Assembly (NCBI GenBank): GCA_016342745.1 | Contig: JAEINT010000015.1 | Location: 98,621-162,620, forward strand | From: Labilibaculum sp. | Lineage (GTDB): Bacteria; Bacteroidota; Bacteroidia; Bacteroidales; Marinifilaceae | Length of the DNA: 64,000 bases | Direction of reading: 5' to 3' | Shown: positions 1 to 9,257 of the stretch, piece by piece | Position numbering within the stretch: the stretch's first letter is position 1 | Layout of the letters: every line of letters starts with the position of its first letter | Made by a program: the position numbers and the translations under genes | The notes under the pieces: model-generated | The model's input: the letters and a program-made list of their open reading frames with translations, nothing else | Database searches by the model: none | What the model was told of the DNA's origin: nothing

Positions 1-1517
1 CTCATTGGTGTATCAAAAATCGGCTTATAGTCTTTCTTTTGCGCATTATTCATTGCCCCTGGAGTATAATCCATTGGACCAGCAACCATTCTGGAAAACG
101 GTGTGATCAGGTTATGTTCTGGTGTTTGACGCATACTCCATTTGTACTGCTCTCCTCCATTTACTCCTTCTCTTGTCAATACATTTGGATACTTTCTTCT
201 AATACCAGCTGGTTTATACGAACCATGGAAATCTACAAGCAATTCTCTTTCTGCTGATTCTCTTGCAATTTTATGGTAATAATTAACCATCCATTGGTCA
301 TCCTTATCCATAAAATCCACTTTAATTCCTTTTATTCCCCATGATTGGAATTTATCTAAGGCCACTTCAAACTGATCATCAAGTGTTTTCCATACCACCC
401 ACAGAATAATACCAACTCCTTTTTCTTTAGCATAGGATGTTAATTCCTCCATGTTAATCTCCGGAACAATTTTTAGAAGATCACCAAGTTCGTACCATCC
501 TTCATCGATAATAATGTATTCCAAACCATAATCTGCAGCAAAATCTATATAATACTTATAGGTTTCTGTATTTACACCTGCTCGAAAATCAACACCATAA
601 ATATTATTTGCATTCCACCAATCCCAAGCAATTTTCCCTGGTTTAATCCAAGTAGGATCACTTATTTCGCATTCATCAGCTAAAAGCCAAGAAAGTTGAT
701 TTGTTATAAGATCCCCATCCTGTTCCGCAATAGCGATATAACGCCAAGGAAAAGTTCTTGTTCCTTCTGTTTTCGCGATATAATTTTTTCTCGTACGCAC
801 GAATACATCTCTATCTCCTTCCTGCTCTGTTTTATCGGGATAAGCAGGAAATGTTGACACCAAACTATTCCCTTCAGCTCCGGTAAACCACATTCCTGGA
901 TAATCTTCCAGATCAGTTTCTCCAATTAGAATGCTTGGTGCATTTTCTGATGTCATAAGCACTGGTAAAGAGCCTAGGTCATTAGATGAAAGCTCTCCCA
1001 ATGATGTGAAATCGTAATACACTTGATTATTAGAATGAAAACTATTTTCCTTTGGCCAATAAACCAATTTATTATCTGGAAATTGATATTCTCCTATTTC
1101 CTTTTTAATCGTTATTTCATTCGGAAATCTAGTTTCAAAACGATATGCAATTCCATTGTTGTATGCTCTGAAAACCAAATCGAATTTTTGTTTAAAAGAC
1201 AATCTTATTTCATTATAATTTTCAATTATAATTTCATTTTTCTCACGTACCTCAGGTCTGATTTCTCTACTAACACTATTGGTATATTTTTTAATCACAA
1301 CAGGATTTACGCCCAAACTAAGACCTCTTTCCAGCTCCATTGCAATAACTGTAGGTGCTACTAATAGATTTTGTTCATGTCCAACTGAAAATTTAATTTC
1401 TCCATTTGTATGAACGGTGATATTAATTTTTTGATTAGGTGATTTTAGTTGATAGTCCTTAGCATTCACTGTGGTAATTAAAATGAACATACTAAGGAAG
1501 CATATTAGTTTTCTCAT
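1..1517 (-). CDS. GH97 family glycoside hydrolase (partial, 3' end beyond window)
   Basis: Translating the minus strand from the ATG at 1517 gives at least 505 residues with no stop before the window edge. A signal peptide (about residues 1-19, ending VNA) points to the periplasm. An N-terminal beta-sandwich of the GH97 type (to about 280) is followed by a TIM barrel with IIDEGW near 336-341, KVDFM with Asp401, and a TREGVNGGE motif near Glu450. As I recall the family, retaining GH97 alpha-galactosidases carry an Asp nucleophile at this barrel position and the inverting SusB-type alpha-glucosidases do not. Asp401 therefore suggests the retaining, alpha-galactosidase-like branch. The gene follows the GH36-like gene by 9 bp and is the last visible gene of the Sus operon. 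Family assignment is firm; substrate is inferred. Confidence 0.88.
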   Translation of the reverse strand, partial: MRKLICFLSMFILITTVNAKDYQLKSPNQKINITVHTNGEIKFSVGHEQNLLVAPTVIAMELERGLSLGVNPVVIKKYTNSVSREIRPEVREKNEIIIENYNEIRLSFKQKFDLVFRAYNNGIAYRFETRFPNEITIKKEIGEYQFPDNKLVYWPKENSFHSNNQVYYDFTSLGELSSNDLGSLPVLMTSENAPSILIGETDLEDYPGMWFTGAEGNSLVSTFPAYPDKTEQEGDRDVFVRTRKNYIAKTEGTRTFPWRYIAIAEQDGDLITNQLSWLLADECEISDPTWIKPGKIAWDWWNANNIYGVDFRAGVNTETYKYYIDFAADYGLEYIIIDEGWYELGDLLKIVPEINMEELTSYAKEKGVGIILWVVWKTLDDQFEVALDKFQSWGIKGIKVDFMDKDDQWMVNYYHKIARESAERELLVDFHGSYKPAGIRRKYPNVLTREGVNGGEQYKWSMRQTPEHNLITPFSRMVAGPMDYTPGAMNNAQKKDYKPIFDTPM

Positions 1518-1526
1518 ATTCTTTGA

Positions 1527-3908
1527 TTATTTCTTTAATTCTAAAATTTGCTCTTTAAACGGTAGTGCCCCAGCCGATATCCAAACCTCTGGATTAAAAT
1601 CGATATTTTCTTTATCGTATCCCATCACAAAAACCTCAATCTTCTTCCCTTTCATGCTATTATCCAGAGGAATATAATAGGTATAATTACAATCTCTTTT
1701 TGAATTTACATACTCCCATGTGTTTGATGGGAATGAAACACTTCGATCAAAACATCCCACATATTCACCATCAATTTTTGCCGCTGCATAAGCACCTTCA
1801 ATACCATGTTTCCCATTAAGAGCAATTGACAGGTATGAACCTTCAAAAAATTCATCTAATTCGAATGTTGACTTCCATGTTTGCTCTGTTTTCATTTTAT
1901 CAATATGAGCGAATAGATTGGATGCTCTCCAATTTGTACGAACCATTTGCCTACCATCTTTTAAAGCCTCAATTTCTACAATTCTTCCTGGTTGAGACTT
2001 CATTCTTAGATAACGAATGGCATCATTTACATTAATCACCATTTCTTCTCCTGCATAATATGTGATAGTTCTCCAATTTTTCAAATCTGAAGAGACTTCA
2101 GCATAATTTCCTTCATCTTTTAATAAAGGTTGAAGAGAAAAATCATCAGGAACTTTAATAATAATTTGATCTATATTGGTTATTTCGCCTAAGTCAAGCC
2201 TAAAACATCCGCCTTTTATTTTTTGGTCAATATTGTATTTTCGTGATGGCCAGAATCCTGTTTTCATATCACCATCGAATAAATTTTTATCCCAAATTCC
2301 TCTCTTCACAAATGCTGGTTGTTCAAAAAAGGCATCTCTGGCTTTTTGCACTGCAGGAATTGATGTAGCACCGGATCGTTCCAGTGATCTCACTTCAAGC
2401 GCATTATTATCAGCCGCAAAACAAGTAGCTTCATATAAAGCCTCATCATCAAAAGGTGTTTCGATCAATTCAAACTTTGATAATTTACGCTGAGATTCAC
2501 TCTGCAATATATCTCCCTCAAAATCAACCCTCAGCAATCTACCATTCAATAACTTACTGACATTCTTACCATTAAGACTAGCACTTTTATATTCTCCTGC
2601 ATTTTTCAGCTGAATTTTCGTAGTCGTGCCTTGTCTTCCAAGGATTTTAATTAGAACAGGTTGATTTGGGACATTGCGTACCACCTGATAATCTGTTCCT
2701 AACAAGCTAGGTTCGTCAGTTACTTTCGAACTAGCCATAAGTAAACATGAACGAAATGGTTCAACTAAAATTTCAACTTCTTCTCCCTTACTAAAATCAC
2801 CAATAATTTTTTCCGTTGGATGAAACTGTCTAAGCTCAATATTCTTATTGGTAGTTAAGCCTATTTCTTCATCCAGTTTAATTCTGTAGATTTTGTTTTC
2901 CCAAGTTAGGTTCGTGAGGGTTACAAAGCGTGTATTTTCATCACCTCTAGATACCGCAGACTTCCCATATTTCTCTTCTGGTAGTACGATACCATAAACT
3001 AGTATTTTTCCATATTTACGATGCAAATTATATATTCCAGCTAATTTATGATATTCATTATCATTTAGTAACCAAGGATTACCATATATTTCAGGAGCAA
3101 GAATCATGGAACGATTAAATGCCTGCATAATCAAATCATCATCCCAATAATCCAGACATGAAGAAATACATACACCATGATCTTCTGTTAATCTTTTTAA
3201 ACCTGGTACTAAACCTCTATCCAAAGCTCCTGCTCTGTGATGAGGTGCCGTTGTACTATTAGTAGTAAATACATCAATATAAGTTTCCTGTCCACCCCAT
3301 AAAAAGGTTGTTGCATATGCTTTACTTTTCTTTAAGCCTAATCGATGATTAAGTAATATCAAATCAGGACTGTATCGCCGACATTCCTCCATCATCTCAA
3401 TAAAAGCATCTTCTTTTTCAGGACGTAGTGGGCCACAAACAGCATCGAACTTGAACAAAGCAAACTCATATTCCTTACAGAGATTTACCATCTGAGTTAT
3501 CCTAGCTTCCTTTTCCTGTTCAGTATTCCCAAATCCATCTGGACCACCCCAAACACCTAAGCGAGTATTTATCAATTTTGCCTTTTTATATAAAGGATCA
3601 AAACCATTTGGAAATTGTTTCTTAAATCGCTCAGATTGTACATCGCCATAAAATCGTTTTCCATCGATAGCTCCAGCATCAAAAGCATAAATATCAAGAA
3701 TCATCCGATATTCTTGATTTAGCCATTGAAAAAAATCAAGATTTATAAGTGTTTGTTCTTCCGTAGTTCCTTCATTAGTATTGTTAATCCATGAAAAATA
3801 CTGAGCTCTGGAAGGTGTTTGTTCATTGGCTCCGGGGTACACCTTTTCCTGTCCTATGACAGCTTGAAAGAGGTGCAAACAGATGATTAATAAAAATAGT
3901 CTATTCAT
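1527..3908 (-). CDS. GH36/melibiase-like TIM-barrel glycosidase with discoidin-like domain
   Basis: This 793-residue protein has a signal peptide (cleavage near IGQ, residue 20). The catalytic half resembles clan GH-D: a LDIYAFDAG strand, a GVWGGPDGFG segment, then ALFKFDA near residue 152, where the KxD aspartate is the expected nucleophile. A CLDYWDDD segment follows that could supply acidic catalytic residues. About residues 520-640 look like an F5/8 type C (discoidin) beta-sandwich (FRLDLGEITNIDQIIIKVP), and the last 130 residues form another beta-rich module. It sits in the operon between susD and the GH97 gene, so it probably trims galactose-type side chains from the imported glycan. 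I cannot separate GH36 from a related unclassified family by eye. Confidence 0.62.
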   Translation of the reverse strand: MNRLFLLIICLHLFQAVIGQEKVYPGANEQTPSRAQYFSWINNTNEGTTEEQTLINLDFFQWLNQEYRMILDIYAFDAGAIDGKRFYGDVQSERFKKQFPNGFDPLYKKAKLINTRLGVWGGPDGFGNTEQEKEARITQMVNLCKEYEFALFKFDAVCGPLRPEKEDAFIEMMEECRRYSPDLILLNHRLGLKKSKAYATTFLWGGQETYIDVFTTNSTTAPHHRAGALDRGLVPGLKRLTEDHGVCISSCLDYWDDDLIMQAFNRSMILAPEIYGNPWLLNDNEYHKLAGIYNLHRKYGKILVYGIVLPEEKYGKSAVSRGDENTRFVTLTNLTWENKIYRIKLDEEIGLTTNKNIELRQFHPTEKIIGDFSKGEEVEILVEPFRSCLLMASSKVTDEPSLLGTDYQVVRNVPNQPVLIKILGRQGTTTKIQLKNAGEYKSASLNGKNVSKLLNGRLLRVDFEGDILQSESQRKLSKFELIETPFDDEALYEATCFAADNNALEVRSLERSGATSIPAVQKARDAFFEQPAFVKRGIWDKNLFDGDMKTGFWPSRKYNIDQKIKGGCFRLDLGEITNIDQIIIKVPDDFSLQPLLKDEGNYAEVSSDLKNWRTITYYAGEEMVINVNDAIRYLRMKSQPGRIVEIEALKDGRQMVRTNWRASNLFAHIDKMKTEQTWKSTFELDEFFEGSYLSIALNGKHGIEGAYAAAKIDGEYVGCFDRSVSFPSNTWEYVNSKRDCNYTYYIPLDNSMKGKKIEVFVMGYDKENIDFNPEVWISAGALPFKEQILELKK

Positions 3909-4001
3909 TTTAGTTTCTTCTTTCCTAATTCAACTCATTTCGCTAACAACTAAAAGTTAGATATAATTTGAAATATTCTGTTGTAAATTTGTGATTTTAT
4001 A

Positions 4002-4036
4002 AGATATTCCTGGAGTAAATTACTCCAGGAATATCT
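4002..4036 (-). promoter_or_regulatory. Intercistronic hairpin directly after susD
   Basis: A 17-bp perfect inverted repeat (AGATATTCCTGGAGTAA at 4002-4018 and its complement at 4020-4036) starts 9 nt after the susD stop codon. The minus-strand transcript has no T-run after it, so it is more likely an RNA-stability or processing element, or a leaky terminator, than a full terminator. It would leave SusCD mRNA more abundant than the downstream hydrolase mRNA. Confidence 0.6.
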
Positions 4037-4044
4037 TCTATGTA

Positions 4045-5718
4045 TTACCATCCAGGATTTTGCTCAATGTGAGTCAGATCAATCTCTGTTTGTGGAATTG
4101 GCCACAAATAATGTTTACCTGCATCAAAAGAACGTGTTCCCCATGAAAGAGTTACCTCTTCTAAACTAGTTGGGTCGGTATATGTAAGCCCTTTTGGAAC
4201 ACCAGGCATTACCGTTTCTGCAATTCTCCATCGGCGAATATCCATTAATCGAGATCCTTCAAAAGCTAACTCTACTCTACGTTCTCGTCGTACGATTGTA
4301 CGCAGTTCTGCTTGACTTTTACCAGATGTTACAACTGGCATATTGACATCGGCGCGTTGACGCACTTCATTTATCGCATCATAAACTGACTGATCTATCT
4401 CATTAGCTTCTATCTTAGCTTCAGCATAAGTTAATAACACTTCGGCATAACGGATCAGGATATAATGAATAGAGCCATTCCAAAAATCACCATTGTCAAC
4501 ATCCTCTTCAGAAATGTATTTTAACCAATTGTAACCAGTACCCGTTTTATTCCATTGCCCACCTGTTCCATCAGTTAAATCATCTCCAGGAACTATTTCC
4601 TTACCTGAATAAGTTGCTCCTGGTATAGAATTAAAAACTCCATCTCTCCATTCGTGACCAGGATAAAGAATTGAATAAGTTAATCTAGGATCACGATTTA
4701 CATATGGGTCATTGGGATCAAACAAACTAGATTCACTAATGATAGCACCATCGATACATTCATAAGCATCAACAAGAGACTGCATTGGACAACCACTACT
4801 CCATCCTCCTACGGAATTTGGGCCATAGTTCTTAACCGTAAAATTGTATTGCTTTTCTTTTAATTCCTGAAGGTCAAATATCACTTCTGAATTTCCAATT
4901 CCCTCGTACGTGAACATCTTTTCGTAACTCGGATAAATAGTATAAACTTCTAAATCCATTACTTCCTTTGCCGCATTAGCTGCCTCTGTCCATTTTTCCT
5001 GATAAAGAAGAATTCTGGCCTTTAATGAAATTGCAGCACCTTTCGTTACTCTTCCCTGATCGTCGCTTCCATATGAACTTGGTAGGATAATAGCAGATTC
5101 TGACAAGTCCTTCACAATAGCTTCCAAAATAACATTCTTATCCGTTCGCTTAGTGTTTTCAGAAGCTACTTTATTGCCTTCGGTATCTTCTTCTGGTTTT
5201 GTATCTTCAGGTGTCAGACTAGAAGTTACAAATGGTACATCTCCAAACAAATAAACTAAATCAAAATAGAAAAACGCTCTTAAAAACTTTGCTTCGGCTA
5301 ATAAACGAGACTTGTAATCTGCATTTATATCCGTTACACCATCAGCTCCTTCCAAAATACGATTAACTTTTTGTATTCCTTTGTAGCGTTCCATCCAACG
5401 ACTTTCAACATACCAATCATATGCAGAAGCTGTACCATCTGCAAGACGATAACCAGCATTCCAAGAGTGATGATCAAGAGCATTATCTGTAATTGCCTCT
5501 ATTCTTAGTAAATCGGTTGAATAACCATAGTTTGTTCCCCAATTGTTAAATCCTATAGAGGCATAAGCTCCATTAACGGCATAAACTAAATCTTTTTCTT
5601 GAGTAAAGAATGTTGCTGAAGAAACTTGATCACTGGGAGTTCGTTCCAGAAAATCATCACTACAGCCTGCGAATGCCATCAAAAAAACTGTGGCTAAGCA
5701 TATTATATTTGTTTTCAT
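4045..5718 (-). CDS. SusD/RagB family outer-membrane glycan-binding lipoprotein
   Basis: This 557-residue protein begins with a lipoprotein signal (AFAGC, lipidated Cys about residue 19) followed by the SusD-typical DDFLERTPSDQ stretch. The body has SusD features: N-terminal TPR-like helices (AEAKFLRAFFYFDLVYLFGD near 140-160), the C-terminal IRYAEVLLTYAEAKIE helix, the RREELR-like RRERRVELAFEG segment, and the closing IPQTEIDLTHIEQNPGW. SusD proteins sit on the cell surface as a lid over the SusC barrel and bind the target oligosaccharide. It lies 161 bp downstream of susC. Glycan specificity cannot be read from the sequence. Confidence 0.96.
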   Translation of the reverse strand: MKTNIICLATVFLMAFAGCSDDFLERTPSDQVSSATFFTQEKDLVYAVNGAYASIGFNNWGTNYGYSTDLLRIEAITDNALDHHSWNAGYRLADGTASAYDWYVESRWMERYKGIQKVNRILEGADGVTDINADYKSRLLAEAKFLRAFFYFDLVYLFGDVPFVTSSLTPEDTKPEEDTEGNKVASENTKRTDKNVILEAIVKDLSESAIILPSSYGSDDQGRVTKGAAISLKARILLYQEKWTEAANAAKEVMDLEVYTIYPSYEKMFTYEGIGNSEVIFDLQELKEKQYNFTVKNYGPNSVGGWSSGCPMQSLVDAYECIDGAIISESSLFDPNDPYVNRDPRLTYSILYPGHEWRDGVFNSIPGATYSGKEIVPGDDLTDGTGGQWNKTGTGYNWLKYISEEDVDNGDFWNGSIHYILIRYAEVLLTYAEAKIEANEIDQSVYDAINEVRQRADVNMPVVTSGKSQAELRTIVRRERRVELAFEGSRLMDIRRWRIAETVMPGVPKGLTYTDPTSLEEVTLSWGTRSFDAGKHYLWPIPQTEIDLTHIEQNPGW

Positions 5719-5762
5719 ATGATTATAATTTATTTTTTAGTTGTCATATGGAACTTACCATT

Positions 5763-5782
5763 CAGGGATAATCATCTCCCTG
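5763..5782 (-). promoter_or_regulatory. Hairpin in the susC-susD spacer
   Basis: CAGGGA and TCCCTG form a 6-bp stem around an 8-nt loop in the 161-bp spacer between susC and susD. A second small stem (CCGAT/ATCGG) lies at 5836-5849. Neither is followed by a good T-run on the minus strand. They could modulate mRNA processing between the two genes, but this is weak evidence. Confidence 0.3.
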
Positions 5783-5879
5783 TGTGTCAAAACACCTTTG
5801 TCATGGACGTTTCATATAATCATTTTTTAAATAATCCGATAACAATCGGGAATTTCACTTATTTCTCTCTTATATTCTA

Positions 5880-8800
5880 TTAAAAACGAACTTGTACTCC
5901 AATCGTGTAAGTTGAAACAGGAGGATAGTAACTTGGTCTTCCGTTATAAGTCTCTGGATCAAGTCCTGATTCAACATCTGTTATAGTAAAGAGGTTGGTC
6001 GCTCCTGCATAAACTCTAAGTTTCTCGACTTTTAATTCTTCGAGAACTGATTTATGAAAAGAATAACCTATTTGTAAGTTTTTAAGTCTAATGTAGGAGG
6101 CATCTCTTATCCAAAAATCATTATACAAATAATTGTTTTTGTTCGAAGCTGCTTGTAATCTTGGGAAAGATGCATCCGTATTTTCAGGTGTCCAACGATC
6201 TAAAACTCTTTTGGTTGTGAATATTTCATATGATGGACCTTCATTTGGAGCTCCATAGAAGTAATTCTCAGCTTCTAAAACACCTTGCACAAAAGCACTA
6301 AAATCAAAGCCTTTGTATTCCATATATAAATTTAACCCAAAAGTATAGTGAGGAATAGGTGAACCAATCACTTTACGATCATCATCATTTATTTCACCAT
6401 CTCCATTTTGATCAACCAACTTGATATCTCCAGGTCTTAAATCTGATTGATTTGGTTGAGTTGCATGTTGATCAATTTCAGTCTGAGTTTGAAACAAACC
6501 ATCCGATTCATATCCATAAAAAGAATTAATCGACTCTCCCTCTTTTAAAATATTAAAACCACTTATCGAAGGTTCATTTCCAGCAAAATCAATCAATTCA
6601 TTTTTTACATCGGAGATATTAAAACCAACTGAGTAAGTCAAATCCTTAATCTTATTTCGATGAATAATAGCTAGTTCCCATCCAGTATTTCGAACCTGTC
6701 CTGCATTGGTTTCAGATGCTTCTAAACCTGTCAAATAAGAAATCGGTAAATTTAATAGCACATCTTTTGTGTCTTTTTGATACCAATCAGCTACAATTTC
6801 AATTTTGTTGTTGAATAAACTTACATCAAAACCAAAATCAATCATCTCAGTAGTTTCCCAGGTTACATCTGTATTTGCATAATATCTCTGAGAATATCCA
6901 TTTACCTCATTATCATTGAAATTATATGAATAATCAGCATATACGGTAGATGTGAATCTATAAAACCCAATATTTTGATTTCCCAATTGTCCCCAACTAG
7001 CTCTCAACTTAAGGTTGTCAATTTCACTGAAGCGATCCATAAATTTCTCCTCACTCATTCTCCAACCAGCTGAAAAAGATGGAAAAACGCCCCATTTATG
7101 TCCTTCTGCAAATCGTGACGATCCATCGTAACGAATATTACCTTCTAGAAGATATTTTCCTTTGTAGGAATAATTAGCCCTCCCCAAATAAGATAGTAAC
7201 GACCAATCTTCCTGATATCCATTATTCGTTTGACCTTCAGCATCACCAGTATTTAGCTCATCATAGTTCTCAGCATATATATTTGTTCTCATACCTCTAA
7301 GAACGTAGGCTGTATTTTCAGTAATTTCAGAACCAGCTAATAAATCCAATTGATGATCTCCAAACGTTTTATTATAGTTTAGAAGAGCTTTAAAATTTAA
7401 TTCCTCTTGCTGCCAGCGTCTGTCAACCAATCTACTTGGCGACCATTTCTGTATAACACTCTCCGTATCTTGAGGATCTACAAAGTCATATTCAGCTCGA
7501 AACTCCTTATAGCGATTATTAATGCTCTTGTATGAAAGATCTGTTTTTAAAGTTAATCCAGAAAGAATCTCTAAATCAGCTCCAATTTTCATATTAAGTG
7601 CCTCTTTTACAATCTTATTTGTTCCTCCTACCTCAAGTGAAGCAAGCGCATTTGTATTGTCCTTATTTAAGCCATAAGCGCCATTTGGATATTTTAATAC
7701 CGTAACAGGCGAGGTGTTAATCATTTCGCTTAAAGCGGAATTATACCTATATGGTCTTTCATTATTCTTACGACTAAATGAAATATCTGCTCTAACTTTA
7801 AAATTATCCTTTACCTGAAAGTCCGTATTCAATCTAAATCCAAATCTTTTTGCCTCTACATTCTTAAGCATTCCCTGCTGATCCATATGATTCAAGGATA
7901 ATGCAATTCTTGACTTTTCATTTCCTCCGCTAATACGAATTGATTGATTAAATATTGGAGCAGTTTCAAATAATTCATCAAGGATATTTACGTATGGATA
8001 GTTATTTGGATCATCTCCAGCTACTGTATTTTTTATATATTCATCAGTATACTTGGGATTTAAGTCAGCATTAACAAGTGCCTCATTAACAAGATTTAGG
8101 TAATCTTCAGCACCCACCAATTCAGGAAGTGTTGCAGGGGTCTGCCATCCATAATAACCGTTGTAATCAACTTTATACTCCCCAACTTTTCCTCTTTTCG
8201 TGGTAATCAAGATTACGCCATTTGCAGCTTTTGCTCCATATATAGATGACGATGCCGCATCTTTTAATATAGATATACTCTCGATATCATTTGGATTAAC
8301 ATCTCTCAATAGCATTTCAATTCCATCAACCAAAACTAAGGGTGCTGTTTTTGAAGCATTATTAGCATCTGGTATACTTGCAATTCCACGAATATTGATG
8401 TTAAGATTTTCATCTCCGGGAGCTCCTCCACGATCAACGATTGTTACACCTGTAGATACTCCTTGTAGAGCCTGTCGAGCATCGGTCATTGGTTTTTTAA
8501 CCATCTCATCTCCTTTCACAGCAGATACAGATCCTGTTAAATTTGCCTTTTTTTGAGTACCGTAACCAACAACAATAACTTCGTCTAGGCCTAGGGCATC
8601 TTCCAACAAACTAATATTAATTGTTGCATTGTCCGTAACTACTATTTCTTGATTTAGATAACCAATAAAGCTAAAGACGAGAGTTGAATTTTCAGGGACA
8701 ATTATTTCGTAATTCCCATCAAAATCAGTTATGGTACCCGTAGTAGTTCCTTTAACGATGATATTCACACCAATTAAAGATTCTCCATTTTTGTCTACCA

Positions 8801-8984
8801 CATTTCCCAGTATTCTTTTTTCCTGAGATTGAAGCACAGTCGATTCCTTTTTTTCATTAACGGACGATGCATATGCTGGTGTAACCGAAATAAAAAAAAC
8901 GGCGCAACACAAGCTTGCAATCCATGAAAAACTTTTCTTTAGAAGGCTGCTTTGCCTTGCTAAATCTCTTGAGTTTTGATTCAT
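5880..8984 (-). CDS. SusC/RagA family TonB-dependent outer-membrane transporter
   Basis: This 1034-residue protein has an N-terminal signal region (membrane stretch about 22-40), then a carboxypeptidase-regulatory-like domain (ILGNVVDKNGESLIGVNI to FSFIGY, about 57-110). It continues with a TonB-box-like LDEVIVVGYGTQ (about 133-144), a plug domain, and a long beta-barrel ending in the aromatic TYTIGVQVRF that beta-barrel assembly recognises. The plug carries the SusC-specific NPNDIESISILKDAASSSIYG motif. It imports glycans bound by the adjacent SusD using TonB energy. It is the first gene of the operon, and a candidate AraC-type operator lies 164 bp upstream of its start (9148-9175). Length and architecture are normal for the family. 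Confidence 0.97.
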   Translation of the reverse strand: MNQNSRDLARQSSLLKKSFSWIASLCCAVFFISVTPAYASSVNEKKESTVLQSQEKRILGNVVDKNGESLIGVNIIVKGTTTGTITDFDGNYEIIVPENSTLVFSFIGYLNQEIVVTDNATINISLLEDALGLDEVIVVGYGTQKKANLTGSVSAVKGDEMVKKPMTDARQALQGVSTGVTIVDRGGAPGDENLNINIRGIASIPDANNASKTAPLVLVDGIEMLLRDVNPNDIESISILKDAASSSIYGAKAANGVILITTKRGKVGEYKVDYNGYYGWQTPATLPELVGAEDYLNLVNEALVNADLNPKYTDEYIKNTVAGDDPNNYPYVNILDELFETAPIFNQSIRISGGNEKSRIALSLNHMDQQGMLKNVEAKRFGFRLNTDFQVKDNFKVRADISFSRKNNERPYRYNSALSEMINTSPVTVLKYPNGAYGLNKDNTNALASLEVGGTNKIVKEALNMKIGADLEILSGLTLKTDLSYKSINNRYKEFRAEYDFVDPQDTESVIQKWSPSRLVDRRWQQEELNFKALLNYNKTFGDHQLDLLAGSEITENTAYVLRGMRTNIYAENYDELNTGDAEGQTNNGYQEDWSLLSYLGRANYSYKGKYLLEGNIRYDGSSRFAEGHKWGVFPSFSAGWRMSEEKFMDRFSEIDNLKLRASWGQLGNQNIGFYRFTSTVYADYSYNFNDNEVNGYSQRYYANTDVTWETTEMIDFGFDVSLFNNKIEIVADWYQKDTKDVLLNLPISYLTGLEASETNAGQVRNTGWELAIIHRNKIKDLTYSVGFNISDVKNELIDFAGNEPSISGFNILKEGESINSFYGYESDGLFQTQTEIDQHATQPNQSDLRPGDIKLVDQNGDGEINDDDRKVIGSPIPHYTFGLNLYMEYKGFDFSAFVQGVLEAENYFYGAPNEGPSYEIFTTKRVLDRWTPENTDASFPRLQAASNKNNYLYNDFWIRDASYIRLKNLQIGYSFHKSVLEELKVEKLRVYAGATNLFTITDVESGLDPETYNGRPSYYPPVSTYTIGVQVRF

Positions 8985-9147
8985 AAAATTTTAGGTTAGT
9001 TTATTAATTAATATTTGTTAGTAATCAGGAATGGTGGGAGCATTCCTAAGAATCTTGATCTAGCATTAACTCTTTCGAGATAATACTACAAGTCTCTTAA
9101 AGACCTTTCAAAACACGCGATTATAGGAGGGAAATGATGGTACTGAT

Positions 9148-9175
9148 TGACCAAAATTGAGCACGATATGACCAA
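9148..9175 (-). promoter_or_regulatory. Candidate AraC-type operator upstream of susC (site 1)
   Basis: TGACCAA occurs at 9148 and again at 9169, direct repeats with a 21-bp period (two helical turns), the usual half-site spacing for AraC-family proteins. The 28-bp block matches the block at 12136-12163 at 25 of 28 positions. It lies in the leader of susC, in the same orientation relative to its gene as site 2. Confidence 0.72.
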
Positions 9176-9257
9176 TTTGCACTAAAATGAGTGAGTTGAC
9201 ACAAAAATCAATTCAAAACTCATACATATTCTAAAAAACTCTAAATGTTGTGTCGAA

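Noticed and set aside
8200..8556. Plus-strand open frame of 118 codons inside susC.
   Set aside because: It lies antisense to the conserved plug region, has no recognisable domain or start signal, and is explained by the codon use of susC.
9190..9206. A third AraC half-site (TGACACAAAA at 9197) near site 1.
   Set aside because: Its spacing to the second half-site is 28 bp rather than 21, and no counterpart exists near site 2.
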